A stretch of DNA of 64,000 nucleotides, from assembly GCF_004341625.1 (NCBI RefSeq), contig NZ_SLZG01000015.1, positions 62,001 through 126,000 of the forward strand. Direction: 5' to 3'. Every line of letters begins with the position of its first letter. The first letter of the stretch is position 1. A program made the translations under genes and the position numbers. The notes below the pieces were generated by a model. The model saw nothing but the letters and a program-made list of their open reading frames with translations, was not told the origin of the DNA and did no database searches. The stretch comes from Rhizobium sp. BK376 (GTDB lineage: Bacteria; Pseudomonadota; Alphaproteobacteria; Rhizobiales; Rhizobiaceae). This document shows positions 27,635 through 35,809 of this stretch, one piece after another.

Positions 27635-28444
27635 ATGGCGAGAAGTCTTTTGTTGTGCCTTTTGATGCTGGCGGCTCTGCCCCAACATTTATTTGCCGCA
27701 GTCAACTGCGGCGGTGCGACCGCCTGTCGGGTTCAGGACGGGAACTATCGAATCGAGCTGCCGAAGGATGGCGATATTCGGGGTGCCTACGTTTACTTCC
27801 ACGGTTACAAAAGTTCGGCGGAGCTGCAGATGCAACAACGTCCGCTCGTCGACACGACCCTTTCGCACCATCTTGCCTATGTCGCGGTGGACGGGATCAA
27901 TGGCAGTTGGTCGTTTCCCCACAGCGCCCGCCCCGGACGAGACGAAAAGACCTTTATCGCCGATGTCCTCGACGACCTACGTCAACGCTATGGTTTCACC
28001 GCCGATAAAACCGTCATCGGAGGTTTTTCCATCGGTGCCTCGATGGCCTGGTATACTGCTTGCCAACAAGGGGAAAGAGCAGTCGCTATGATCACCTTCT
28101 CTGGCGTTTTCTGGGATCCGCTTCCAAAGTCGGAGGATTGCGTTGCGGACGTTCCACCGATCATCCATTTTCACGGTACCGCTGATCAGACCTTTCCGCT
28201 TGCCGGACGCGCGCTTAGTGCAAACTTTCACCAGGGAAACGCCTATGACAGCATGGCGATCCTGCGATCGCGTGCAAAATGCGATATGAAGGATGCGAGG
28301 ACGATCACGCTTGACGGCATCAAGTGCGATGACGTTCCCGGCTGCATACGAGGCGACAGCATCATGTGCATCCACCATGGCGGCCACGAGGCCAGCGCAG
28401 ACATGCTCGATGCCGGTTTGACGGCCATCGGCTTTCCAAGATGA
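27635..28444 (+). CDS. Secreted alpha/beta hydrolase, LpqC/polyhydroxybutyrate depolymerase-like
   Basis: The 269-residue protein has a signal peptide (MARSLLLCLLMLAALPQHLF, cleavage near AAVNC). GAYVYFHGYKSS is the oxyanion-hole region, and VIGGFSIGASMAWYTACQ contains the nucleophile in G-F-S-I-G. HFHGTADQTFP carries the acid, and the final HHGGHEAS the His. This layout fits the LpqC/PHB-depolymerase/feruloyl esterase-like group exported to the periplasm. Several Cys residues (for example CDMKDARTITLDGIKCDDVPGC in parts) suggest disulphides, consistent with the Dsb proteins encoded nearby. The start is ATG 27635 with GGGAG eight bases ahead. Substrate unknown. Confidence 0.8.
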   Translation: MARSLLLCLLMLAALPQHLFAAVNCGGATACRVQDGNYRIELPKDGDIRGAYVYFHGYKSSAELQMQQRPLVDTTLSHHLAYVAVDGINGSWSFPHSARPGRDEKTFIADVLDDLRQRYGFTADKTVIGGFSIGASMAWYTACQQGERAVAMITFSGVFWDPLPKSEDCVADVPPIIHFHGTADQTFPLAGRALSANFHQGNAYDSMAILRSRAKCDMKDARTITLDGIKCDDVPGCIRGDSIMCIHHGGHEASADMLDAGLTAIGFPR

Positions 28445-28476
28445 TCCTTTTCCCGAAAAATTAGCTGGAGCGCCTT

Positions 28477-28502
28477 GTAACAACGGGGCGGCATCTTGCG
28501 AA
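28477..28502 (+). promoter_or_regulatory. ECF (SigF-like) promoter
   Basis: GTAACA at 28477-28482, 16 bases, then CGAA at 28499-28502. It lies about 80 bases ahead of the gene at 28582. One of nine matches to GTAACR-N16-CGWA in this window. Confidence 0.75.
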
Positions 28503-28581
28503 CTAACGGACAGCAAGGTGTTCAGCCTTGGCAAAGTTCGACCAAGACGTTCAGTCCAACCGTTACAAAGGAAACGTGATC

Positions 28582-29127
28582 ATGCTGCATTCCATCGTAT
28601 GTCCCAGCATGGGCCACTCCATCATCCATCCCTTCGCAGAAGGTGCGGCCGTCTGGGGGCAGGTGATCACACCGAGTATCGCTCACCTCATTCAGTCCCA
28701 GCGCGAACTGCCGATTGATTTCTCTCGTGTCCGTCCCGGCATTGTCTTTGAGGTCGAAACCGGCGTTGCCATGCTGCCTCATGTCATTGATGCCTCTACA
28801 TTGCGACTTCACGTCGAAACGTCCGCGTTTCGCCACGGTACCGCTCGTCCAGACGCGTCCGTGGAAGCCGTTGTGCGCATCGATGTCGGCGGCGACTGCA
28901 CCCTCAAGGTTTGGGGCAAGGCAAGAGCTGAGGAGCCGACGCAGCGGGAACAGTCGCGTAATCGCAACCTGACCTCGACAACTCCCGTCATCCTTGCCAT
29001 CACGTTTTGGGAGATTTCGCGGGCACCCGATGCCCGTTTCGATCATTTGTTGCGCGAATCTGCCAAGAACGATCGTGAAATCCGGCAGCTTCGATCCCAG
29101 GTCGCACTTGCAATGTGCTCGCAGTGA
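28582..29127 (+). CDS. Conserved-looking protein of unknown function
   Basis: I do not recognise the family. From ATG 28582 (AAAGGAA eight bases ahead) the protein has 181 residues, MLHSIVCPSMGHSIIHPFAEG at the N terminus and no signal peptide or membrane segment. The middle is beta-rich (DASVEAVVRIDVGGDCTLKVWG) and the C terminus is a charged helix. The frame on the opposite strand is also open, but it has no comparable ribosome binding site. The promoter at 28477, of the type seen before YHS and MsrP here, supports this strand. The leader AAAGGAAACGTGATCATG is strikingly like that of the next gene (AAAGGAAATGATCATG), suggesting related regulation or duplication of the 5' region. Confidence 0.65.
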   Translation: MLHSIVCPSMGHSIIHPFAEGAAVWGQVITPSIAHLIQSQRELPIDFSRVRPGIVFEVETGVAMLPHVIDASTLRLHVETSAFRHGTARPDASVEAVVRIDVGGDCTLKVWGKARAEEPTQREQSRNRNLTSTTPVILAITFWEISRAPDARFDHLLRESAKNDREIRQLRSQVALAMCSQ

Positions 29128-29167
29128 GCATCCGCACGGCACGCACAAAAGTGTGAACGGCGTGGCT

Positions 29168-29193
29168 GTAACGTTTCCCAGACCACGCGCGTA
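29168..29193 (+). promoter_or_regulatory. ECF (SigF-like) promoter
   Basis: GTAACG at 29168-29173, 16 bases, CGTA at 29190-29193, 37 bases upstream of the YHS gene start. Same motif as the other eight sites. Confidence 0.75.
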
Positions 29194-29229
29194 TCGGCGA
29201 CGTTCGTCTCAAACGCAAAGGAAATGATC

Positions 29230-29691
29230 ATGACTTACATCCCGCGTATGGTGCCTATTGCCACGGCCGCCATTCTCGCATTGTCCTCGGCATCGATCGC
29301 CTTCGCCGACGAAGTCTATGCAACCAACGGGGTTGCCATCAACGGCTACGATCCGGTCGCGTATTTCACCGATCACAAGCCGGTGAGGGGTACGGAGGAA
29401 TTCTCGATCTCGTATAAGGGCGTGACCTTCTATTTCGCGACCGCCGCGCATCGTGATGCCTTTACGAAGGAACCGGAACACTATGCTCCACAATATGGGG
29501 GGTATTGCGCATTCGGGACCGCCGAGGGACACAAAGCTCCAACCCAGCCGCAGGCCTTCACGGTCGTCGATGACAAGCTCTATCTCAATTACAACGACGA
29601 TGTTGCGAAGACCTGGCGTTCGGATATCGGCGGCTACATTAAAAAGGCCAATGCCAACTGGGACGCGGTGAGAGCGCAGCCTGCTCCGTGA
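29230..29691 (+). CDS. Secreted YHS-domain protein
   Basis: The 153-residue protein (start ATG 29230, nine bases after AAGGAA; an ATG six bases earlier is too close to the site) has a signal peptide ending near FADEV. A YHS domain follows: VAINGYDPVAYFTDHKPV, then YKGVTFYFATAAHRDAFTKEPE and HYAPQYGGYCAFG. YHS domains are associated with heavy-metal proteins, and the single Cys plus His/Tyr residues may bind metal in the periplasm. It is directly preceded by a SigF-like promoter and followed by a strong hairpin, so it is a single-gene unit. Confidence 0.88.
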   Translation: MTYIPRMVPIATAAILALSSASIAFADEVYATNGVAINGYDPVAYFTDHKPVRGTEEFSISYKGVTFYFATAAHRDAFTKEPEHYAPQYGGYCAFGTAEGHKAPTQPQAFTVVDDKLYLNYNDDVAKTWRSDIGGYIKKANANWDAVRAQPAP

Positions 29692-29710
29692 CTGGCGCTT
29701 TCACCAAGAA

Positions 29711-29745
29711 CCGCCTGCCCAAGTATCTGGCATCTGGGCAGGCGG
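29711..29745 (+). terminator. Hairpin after the YHS gene
   Basis: CCGCCTGCCCA and TGGGCAGGCGG form a perfect 11-bp stem around a 13-base loop, 20 bases after the YHS stop. Only a short T-rich stretch follows at 29758-29762, so it may terminate weakly or protect the 3' end. Confidence 0.65.
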
Positions 29746-29775
29746 GACGCTGAAACTATTTTGGGATCCCGAACT

Positions 29776-30009
29776 ATGATTGCTCCACCTCCTCTTTCGC
29801 ATCACCATCCGAATCGACTTCGCGAGTGTCAAAGGTCGGTGGTGACCGATCTCAACGCCCTCATCGATGGTGCGACCGCCATTGGCTGGGGCAGGCAGGA
29901 GGTCATTGTGGCCCTCGCCGATCTCTTGGACGCCGAACGTTCGGATGCGGATGGCCTGCTGCGCGCGATGGCCGGCTATGTCAGTCAGCCGGCGCGCTAC
30001 GTCGCATGA
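29776..30009 (+). CDS. Small protein of unknown function upstream of dsbD
   Basis: A 77-residue frame from ATG 29776: MIAPPPLSHHHPNRLRECQR, then DLNALIDGATAIGWGRQEVIVALADLLDAE (in parts) and a helical end. It is soluble, largely helical, and I do not recognise it. Its stop at 30007-30009 lies 41 bases before the chosen DsbD start and overlaps an alternative DsbD ATG at 30006. That would suit coupled translation. The ribosome binding site is weak. Codon use looks normal for the region. Confidence 0.5.
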   Translation: MIAPPPLSHHHPNRLRECQRSVVTDLNALIDGATAIGWGRQEVIVALADLLDAERSDADGLLRAMAGYVSQPARYVA

Positions 30010-30050
30010 CGTTTTGGCATCTTAGAGTTTCCACGTTGGGCGAGCAAAGC

Positions 30051-31877
30051 ATGCGATTCCTGGTCACTATCTTCTTTCTCGGTTCCCTGGTTGGCTCGGT
30101 GCTTGCAGCCGAGGCGCCGCTTGCGATGAGCGATGCGTTCAAGTTTTCGCTCGTTCGGTCAAATGGCGGTGGCATTCATCTTCATTGGGAAATGCCGCCT
30201 GGATATTACCTTTACCGGCAGTACCTTTCTGCCAAAGCTTCCGACGGCAGCTCCATTCAATTGCTGACTATGCCGGGTGTCGAAAAGGACGATCCCAACT
30301 TCGGCAAATCAGAAGTTTACTTCGATCACGCCGATGCGGAGCTTGGTTCCGCCAGTTCCGCAGTGACCGTCACCTATCAGGGATGTCAGGAGCACGGTCT
30401 CTGCTATCCCCCAGCGCGGCGTGTCATCGATCCCGCAACGCTAGTGATTTCCGAAGAGCCTGTGTTTTCATCACCGACCGGCGGACGCTCGGCATGGTCC
30501 AAGGTCGCGTCGGCGAACAAAATGACAGAGACGCACGCATCTGCGAACACTGCGTCCGTCGTGCCTGCGGCGAGCGAGGACGATATCGTCGGTGGGTTCC
30601 TGTCGCGCGGTGGTGTCCCGCTTCTTCTGATGGCTTTTGTCGGATTTGGTATTCTCTTGGCGTTTACGCCTTGTGTTTTCCCGCTTTATCCCATTCTGGC
30701 AGCCACCCTTGCACGCGAGGGAGAGAAGCTCAACGCGCGGCGCGGCCTCGTCCTGTCGGCAAGCTATGCAATCGCACTCGCCTCGGCGTTTGCGATTTTC
30801 GGGGCGGCAGCAGCGTGGACCGGCGAGAACCTGCAGATTGCGCTGCAGTCGCCTTTCACGGTCGCGGCGGTGGCGGTCATTTTTGCCCTCCTCGCGTTGT
30901 CGATGTTCGGCCTCTACGAACTGCAACTCCCTTCTGCGTGGGTGACGAGACTTAGTCGCTCGGATAAAACGGTCGGCGGATCCGTTGGGTCGGCCGCCAT
31001 ACTTGGATTTTCCTCGGCCTTCATCATCGGTCCCTGCGTAACGGCCCCGCTTGCGGGCGCGCTGCTTTATGTCGCTCGGACGGGCGATATCGCTCTTGGG
31101 GCAGCGCTGCTGTTTGCGCTCGGTCTCGGCAAGGGTGTTCCGCTGGTGATTTTTGGGACGGTCGGTGCTCAGGCCTTGCCGCGAGCAGGAGCATGGATGA
31201 CTTCGGTCAAGCACGTATTCGGCTTCGTGTTCCTCGCCTTTGCAATCTGGATGGGAGAGCCGGTGCTCCCGCAATGGCTGCCGCTTGGCCTCTGGGCCGC
31301 CTGGTCGATGGCGGTCGCCGTCTTCCTGGGTGCCTTCGATGTCACGAAAGGCCGCACGACCCCGGTGCGCATGGGTTTGCAGTCGGTCGGGCTGCTTGCA
31401 GCCGCCTATGCGGTCGTGCTCGTTGTCGGGTTTGCCGCAGGTTCCATCGATCCACTGCGCCCGCTCGATGGCTTCGGCGTTGCGCGAACGGCCGCAAGGA
31501 CCAGCCCCGAGGCGCAGATGGCCTCCATCACCTCGAAGTCGCAACTGGCCGAGCAGCTCGACGCTGCGCGTTCGGCGGGCAAGGCGAGCCTGGTCTATTT
31601 TACAGCCGATTGGTGCGTGAGTTGCCGCTCGATCGATCGGAATGTCTTCTCCAGGCCGGATGTTGCCGATGCGCTTTCGCCGCTGAAGACGTTCAAGATC
31701 GATCTGACCAATGTCGGCCCCGAACAACGTGAGCTGATGCGCGCGCTTAATGTCGTGGGCCCGCCGACGATGATTTTCTTTCAGGCCGATCGTGAGCAGG
31801 CTGGCGGACGATTGATCGGCGAGTTCGGCACGGATGAGGTTTTGAAAGCGGCTTCAGCGGCGAAGAGCGGTAGTTAA
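30051..31877 (+). CDS. dsbD: Thiol:disulfide interchange protein DsbD
   Basis: About 608 residues from ATG 30051, which begins a signal peptide (MRFLVTIFFLGSLVGSVLAA); an ATG at 30006 is also in frame. The N-terminal periplasmic domain carries GCQEHGLCYPPARR. The eight-helix DsbD/CcdA core has the two membrane Cys in FTPCVFPLYPI and IIGPCVTAPLAG, and the C-terminal thioredoxin domain has FTADWCVSCRSID. All six redox Cys are present. It moves electrons from cytoplasmic thioredoxin to periplasmic partners such as disulphide reductases and cytochrome c maturation factors. The DsbA-like gene follows after 38 bases. Confidence 0.93.
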   Translation: MRFLVTIFFLGSLVGSVLAAEAPLAMSDAFKFSLVRSNGGGIHLHWEMPPGYYLYRQYLSAKASDGSSIQLLTMPGVEKDDPNFGKSEVYFDHADAELGSASSAVTVTYQGCQEHGLCYPPARRVIDPATLVISEEPVFSSPTGGRSAWSKVASANKMTETHASANTASVVPAASEDDIVGGFLSRGGVPLLLMAFVGFGILLAFTPCVFPLYPILAATLAREGEKLNARRGLVLSASYAIALASAFAIFGAAAAWTGENLQIALQSPFTVAAVAVIFALLALSMFGLYELQLPSAWVTRLSRSDKTVGGSVGSAAILGFSSAFIIGPCVTAPLAGALLYVARTGDIALGAALLFALGLGKGVPLVIFGTVGAQALPRAGAWMTSVKHVFGFVFLAFAIWMGEPVLPQWLPLGLWAAWSMAVAVFLGAFDVTKGRTTPVRMGLQSVGLLAAAYAVVLVVGFAAGSIDPLRPLDGFGVARTAARTSPEAQMASITSKSQLAEQLDAARSAGKASLVYFTADWCVSCRSIDRNVFSRPDVADALSPLKTFKIDLTNVGPEQRELMRALNVVGPPTMIFFQADREQAGGRLIGEFGTDEVLKAASAAKSGS

Positions 31878-31915
31878 GCTTTTAATCGGGCGGCAATCAG
31901 AAATAGGACAATGAT

Positions 31916-32527
31916 ATGCTCATTCGCAGGCAATTTCTTTCGGTCGCCGCTAGCGGCGTCGTCGCAGCTGCTTTGGCTCCCCGGCTGGGTTTTGCCCAGC
32001 AGTTGACAGAGGACGAAGTTTTCCACGATCCGGATGCCCCGGTTCTCGGCAACCCCAAGGGCGACGTCACCATCGTCGAATTTTTCGACTATCAATGCCC
32101 CTATTGCAAGAAAAGCCATCCGGACGTGGAATCGGTTGTTGCCCAAGATGGCAAGGTCCGGCTGATCATGAAGGACTGGCCGGTATTCGGCGATGTTTCC
32201 GTGTTTGCGTCGCAGGCGGTGCTCGGTGCAAGCGAGATCGGTTCCTACAGAAAAGCCATGGAAGCCTTGATGGCGACACCCGCTTCGCTTAGCGAAGACG
32301 ATGTCAAAAGACTTCTGACGTCGGCCGGCCTTGATCTTTCCAAGATCGCTGAAGCAGTCCAGCGGAATGATAAGAAGATTTCCGATCTCCTCACCCGTAA
32401 TTACAATCAGGCGCTAGCTTTCAATTTCGCCGGCACACCGTCCTTTGTGATCGGGAGGACCGCCTATTCGGGCGTGCTGGGGAAGGAGCAACTGGTTGAA
32501 GCTATACGGCGAGCGCGGGCCGCTTGA
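31916..32527 (+). CDS. DsbA-like thioredoxin-fold oxidoreductase
   Basis: The 203-residue protein starts MLIRRQFLSVAASG, a twin-Arg-like signal (RRQFL) ending near GFAQQ. The thioredoxin fold has EFFDYQCPYCKKSHP (active CPYC), and the cis-Pro loop is FAGTPSFVIG. This is the ScsC/BdbD/DsbA-like DSBA group of periplasmic disulphide oxidants, isomerases or reductases. The DsbD gene just upstream on the same transcript is the natural electron donor, which argues for a reductase or isomerase role (compare ScsC with ScsB). Length is typical of the family. Confidence 0.9.
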   Translation: MLIRRQFLSVAASGVVAAALAPRLGFAQQLTEDEVFHDPDAPVLGNPKGDVTIVEFFDYQCPYCKKSHPDVESVVAQDGKVRLIMKDWPVFGDVSVFASQAVLGASEIGSYRKAMEALMATPASLSEDDVKRLLTSAGLDLSKIAEAVQRNDKKISDLLTRNYNQALAFNFAGTPSFVIGRTAYSGVLGKEQLVEAIRRARAA

Positions 32528-32579
32528 GAACAGGTTTGCAATTGACCGCAGTCATTGTAAAGGGAAGGCGTTCGAAGGG

Positions 32580-33252
32580 ATGAAATTCGAGGACATTTTC
32601 ACGATTGCAGCCGATCGCATGGGTGGTCACGCTCGGCTGGAAGACATCTGAGCGCCTCTGCCTCCCGGTCGGCGGACGAGATATCGAGGCTATCCGACGA
32701 CCAAATCCTGGCCGAAATGACGCGACGACTGTTTACTGCCGATTTTTTGCCAAGGTGATCGAGGCAAAATGGCCAGGCTTTGAACGCGCGTTTGTCGGTT
32801 TCGACGTCAACGCTTGCGCGGTCATGACGGATGATCATCTGGCGGAACTGCTGCGCGATCTTTCCATCGTCCGCAACGGCCGCGAGATAAGATCCGTGCC
32901 GGTTAACGCCCAGTTCCTGATATCATTGCGGGAAGATTATGGCAGTGCCGGTCGATTTTTTGCCGATTGGCCTGACGACGACTATGTCGGGTTGCTTGCC
33001 ATCCTGAAGGCGCGGGCCAGTCAACTGGGCGGGGAAACCGCCGGGCGCTTCCTTCGTGCAATCGGCAGGCCGGCGTTTATCCTGACGCGCGTTGTCGTGC
33101 TTGTCCTCATCCGGGAAAGCGTGGTTGATCGTGCCCCGACTTCGAAGACGGATCTCCTATCCGTTCAGGCCGCCTTCAATCGCTGGTCCGTCGAAAGTGG
33201 TAGGGATCTGACCCAAATCAGCCGGATCCTTGCGATGAGCGTGGGCGCCTGA
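32580..33252 (+). pseudogene. Frameshifted DNA-3-methyladenine glycosylase I-like gene
   Basis: Three frames must be joined to read one protein. MKFEDIFTIAADRMGGHARL comes from ATG 32580; after a shift near 32650, ADEISRLSDDQILAEMTRRL; after a second near 32750, KVIEAKWPGFERAFVGFDVN, continuing uninterrupted to TGA at 33250-33252 with FLRAIGRPAFILTR. The whole resembles 3-methyladenine glycosylase I-like proteins that excise alkylated bases. Each shift equals loss of one base. A 215-codon open frame from TTG 32605 exists but has nonsense N-terminal sequence, so a normal product is not expected unless these are assembly errors. Confidence 0.7.
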
Positions 33253-33300
33253 TGAACGGTCGCCGTGGGAAGATGCCCGGCAAGAGCCTGGTCGCGCTTC

Positions 33301-33783
33301 TCAGTGGGATCTCTTTAGCATGCGATCAAGCGACAGTGGGCCCGCGCCGCCAATGCACATCGCCAGAATTGCCGCGGCATAAAGAAGATCGGTTTCGTAT
33401 CCGGGTTGACCAAAATGAGCTCCATTTGCATCGAAGCTCAGGAGTTTGATGGAACTGAAGCCGTTGGGAAGATGAGCGGTTATGACTGCGACCGCCAAGA
33501 CAACAAGCATCGGAATGGCAGCCAACGGCACAAAACCACCGATCAGGATAAAAAATCCGCCGATCAACTCGACAGCAATCGTTCCGAAACCCGCTAACGC
33601 AGGTAGGGGCACATGCATGGTCTTCAAAATTCCAATGAAGTCGTCAGGACCGCGAGCTAGCTTGGCATAGCCGTGCTGCATGAAACCGAAGCCGACAATC
33701 GCTCGCAATGGCAGCGAGTACCAGGATATCGGAAGGGGCAAAGGGGAGATGGCAAACCTTGAAAACAAGCTTTTCATGCTCAT
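33301..33783 (-). CDS. DoxX-family membrane protein
   Basis: The 160-residue protein has four membrane segments and the DoxX/DoxD pattern LPLRAIVGFGFMQHGYAKLA, then ELIGGFFILIGGFVPLAAIPM. Members are subunit-like proteins linked to quinone oxidoreduction or thiosulphate/sulphite chemistry; the biochemical role is usually undefined. It is the last gene of a minus-strand operon with DUF1634 and TauE/SafE, which suggests a link to sulphur-compound export or oxidation. Confidence 0.85.
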   Translation of the reverse strand: MSMKSLFSRFAISPLPLPISWYSLPLRAIVGFGFMQHGYAKLARGPDDFIGILKTMHVPLPALAGFGTIAVELIGGFFILIGGFVPLAAIPMLVVLAVAVITAHLPNGFSSIKLLSFDANGAHFGQPGYETDLLYAAAILAMCIGGAGPLSLDRMLKRSH

Positions 33784-33804
33784 TGGTATTCCTCATTTGC
33801 AAAC

Positions 33805-34119
33805 TCAAAAGGCGAAGCAGAGGCTTGCGCCGAGAATGATGAGCACGGCGGCGGAAACCGCCGCCATGCGCATATCGCCAGCCTGGAAATACAGGCAGAA
33901 AAGGAGCGCGACTCGGGCGCTCGGAAGAAGAATGAATAGAGCGACGCCACCCTGAATGAGACGTCGGGCGACAGAAGGATAGGGGTCCGTCGTCCAGATC
34001 GACGGCATCAAAAGGCCGCTCAAGATAAGCAGGAATCCGACCAGGGTTCCCAGCTGCAACAGTCGGATCAGGCCAACATATTGATCCGGCGGCATTTCTT
34101 TGGCATAATCGTCTTGCAT
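33805..34119 (-). CDS. DUF1634 membrane protein
   Basis: A 104-residue protein with three membrane segments (LLQLGTLVGFLLILSGLLM, LIQGGVALFILLPSARVALL and a C-terminal helix). The spacing and the LPSARVAL segment match DUF1634, a family that commonly accompanies TauE/SafE exporters, as it does here with a 9-base gap. It probably acts with that exporter. Function not established. Confidence 0.8.
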   Translation of the reverse strand: MQDDYAKEMPPDQYVGLIRLLQLGTLVGFLLILSGLLMPSIWTTDPYPSVARRLIQGGVALFILLPSARVALLFCLYFQAGDMRMAAVSAAVLIILGASLCFAF

Positions 34120-34128
34120 TGTCTCATC

Positions 34129-34971
34129 TCAAGAAAAACAGAATGCCAATCCTGTGGTCAGCATCTGACAAGCGAGGATCAACAGGATGGCCGCAAACGC
34201 CCGCCGCAACATCTCGACAGGGAGCTTGAGCAGGAGCTTGGCGCCAAGCAGGGCGCCAAGGACGGAGCCGAGGATGATCGGGCCGGCCACCGATGGATCG
34301 ATACCGCCTCTGAGGAAGTAAGGGCCGGCGCTGGCCGTCGCTGTTACTCCGATCATGAAATTCGATGTCGCTGAGGAAACTCGAAGCGGCAGCCGCAACG
34401 CGGTATCCATGGCAGGGATCTTCAGAACCCCGCTTCCGATGCCTAGAAGAGCCGACAGAAGTCCGGCGAAAAACATCAAACCGAGTCCTAAAGGAAGCTT
34501 GCCAACGGTGTAATTGACGAGCACTTTCTTATGCCTATCGGTGTAGCTCGAGTGAAGTGCGAGCGAGCTTGACCAGTCGCCCACGGGAAGGGGCGATAGT
34601 GGTATTGCGGCGCGTCTCCGCACCATCTGCCAAGCCGAAGCAAGCAAAACGGCCGCAAACAAAACATAGAGGCCCCCAGTCGACATGACCCCGCTCAGCA
34701 GGACGCCAGCCAGCGCGCCCGATGTCGTCGCGCCTTCCAGAACGACGGCAAGTCTGACATTGGTTAATCGGCTCTTCAGAAATGGCGCCGCGCTGGCGCA
34801 TGAGCATGCGATCACCGAGACTAGGCTGACACCCACGGCTGTCCGAATGCTCATACCAAATGCAATGGTTAGCAGAGGGACCACGAAAATTCCGCTGGAC
34901 ATTCCAAGAAGCCCGCCGACGAGGCTTGATGAAAACGCTGCCATAAACAGCCAGAACACGTGCCACTCCAT
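34129..34971 (-). CDS. TauE/SafE-family sulfite/organosulfonate exporter-like protein
   Basis: From ATG 34971 the protein has 280 residues and about eight membrane segments in two repeats: AAFSSSLVGGLLGMSSGIFVVPLL, and FFAGLLSALLGIGSGVLKIP. The duplicated G-G-x-x-G-x-G-type motif is typical of TauE/SafE (DUF81). These proteins move sulphite or small sulphonates through the inner membrane. A longer in-frame start at 35085 lies within the GntR gene and lacks support. It is placed between the GntR regulator (12-base gap) and DUF1634/DoxX in a single operon. Confidence 0.88.
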   Translation of the reverse strand: MEWHVFWLFMAAFSSSLVGGLLGMSSGIFVVPLLTIAFGMSIRTAVGVSLVSVIACSCASAAPFLKSRLTNVRLAVVLEGATTSGALAGVLLSGVMSTGGLYVLFAAVLLASAWQMVRRRAAIPLSPLPVGDWSSSLALHSSYTDRHKKVLVNYTVGKLPLGLGLMFFAGLLSALLGIGSGVLKIPAMDTALRLPLRVSSATSNFMIGVTATASAGPYFLRGGIDPSVAGPIILGSVLGALLGAKLLLKLPVEMLRRAFAAILLILACQMLTTGLAFCFS

Positions 34972-34982
34972 GGTCTGAAGCC

Positions 34983-35723
34983 TTAGCTGCGTTCGCGCGG
35001 GCGCCGTGAAAGGCGCGTGACAAATCGAACGAGATCGCCTCGGTAGTAGAGCCGCTCGTAGTCGATCGGGGTCGGACCCGCACAAAAAGATGTGCGCTCG
35101 ATGAGGAAGATCGGCGCACCTGCCTCGATCCCGAGCGCCTCGGCGGAACGGGCATCGGCCGTTGTCGCCTCCAATTGGTATTCGGCCTCGATCAAGGGGA
35201 TGTCGTATTTTGCTTCCAATAGGGAAAAGATCGGCTCTGCTTCCAAATCATTCGATGCAATCTTCTCTCCGATCTCTAAAGGAAGGTAGGTTTCATCAAA
35301 GGAGACGGGAACGCCATCGGCCAATCGGATACGCTCTATCCGGTAGACCCTGGTACCAGTTGGAACTTCCAGCCGTTCCGCAACCGTGGAATCGGCCGTC
35401 ACCGCTTCGCTGCTGATCAGACGCGCGGTCGGGTTGCGACCGACCGCCAACATGTCCTCGACGAATCCACTGAGCTCAGTCAGTTCCTGCCGGATCTTCG
35501 GCTGCGTGACATAGGTCCCCTTGCCGCGGCGAATTTCCACCACGCTCCGGTTAACCAAAGCCTCTATCGCCTTCCTGACCGTGGTGCGGCTTACCCCGAA
35601 CCGTCTCATAAGATTCTCTTCGGTCGGAAGCTGGTCGCCGGGCTTGAGGAAACCGTTGGTAATTTCCCCCGCTAACGCCGTCTCTACTATATAATACAGA
35701 GGGAAATTAGAAGTATCTGACAT
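34983..35723 (-). CDS. GntR/HutC-family regulator with UTRA domain
   Basis: From ATG 35723 (in preference to ATG 35783, which would place the operator inside the gene), the protein has 246 residues. A GntR winged helix (about 5-75: LAGEITNGFLKPGDQLPTEE, RRFGVSRTTVRKAIEALV) is followed by a UTRA domain with FDETYLPLEIGEKI and LGIEAGAPIFLIERTSF. It leads the TauE/DUF1634/DoxX operon. Two inverted repeats immediately upstream are the obvious binding sites, so autoregulation is expected. The effector is unknown; a sulphonate or related acid would fit the neighbours. Confidence 0.88.
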   Translation of the reverse strand: MSDTSNFPLYYIVETALAGEITNGFLKPGDQLPTEENLMRRFGVSRTTVRKAIEALVNRSVVEIRRGKGTYVTQPKIRQELTELSGFVEDMLAVGRNPTARLISSEAVTADSTVAERLEVPTGTRVYRIERIRLADGVPVSFDETYLPLEIGEKIASNDLEAEPIFSLLEAKYDIPLIEAEYQLEATTADARSAEALGIEAGAPIFLIERTSFCAGPTPIDYERLYYRGDLVRFVTRLSRRPRERS

Positions 35724-35724
35724 A

Positions 35725-35750
35725 GCGACATCATGACGTCGTGATGTCGC
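35725..35750. promoter_or_regulatory. 26-bp palindrome, probable GntR operator 1
   Basis: Arms GCGACATCA (35725-35733) and TGATGTCGC (35742-35750) are perfect inverted repeats around a centre that contains GACGTC. The site touches the GntR start codon at 35723, suited to autorepression. Confidence 0.75.
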
Positions 35751-35773
35751 CGTGTCAACTGAAGCTGTCTTAC

Positions 35774-35794
35774 AACACGTCACAACGACGTGTT
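35774..35794. promoter_or_regulatory. Inverted repeat, probable GntR operator 2
   Basis: AACACGTC (35774-35781) and GACGTGTT (35787-35794) are perfect arms with a 5-base spacer. The ACGTC core is shared with operator 1. Located upstream of the GntR gene, just after the stop of the epoxide hydrolase gene. Confidence 0.65.
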
Positions 35795-35809
35795 CAGGCG
35801 CGCCGTGGA

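Noticed and set aside
28522..29148. 208-codon minus-strand frame opposite the unknown protein at 28582
   Set aside because: No ribosome binding site. The plus-strand frame has an ECF-type promoter and a good leader, so the minus frame is less likely; not fully excluded.
30471..31727. 418-codon minus-strand frame opposite dsbD
   Set aside because: Highly charged shadow of a membrane protein gene with all DsbD motifs intact.
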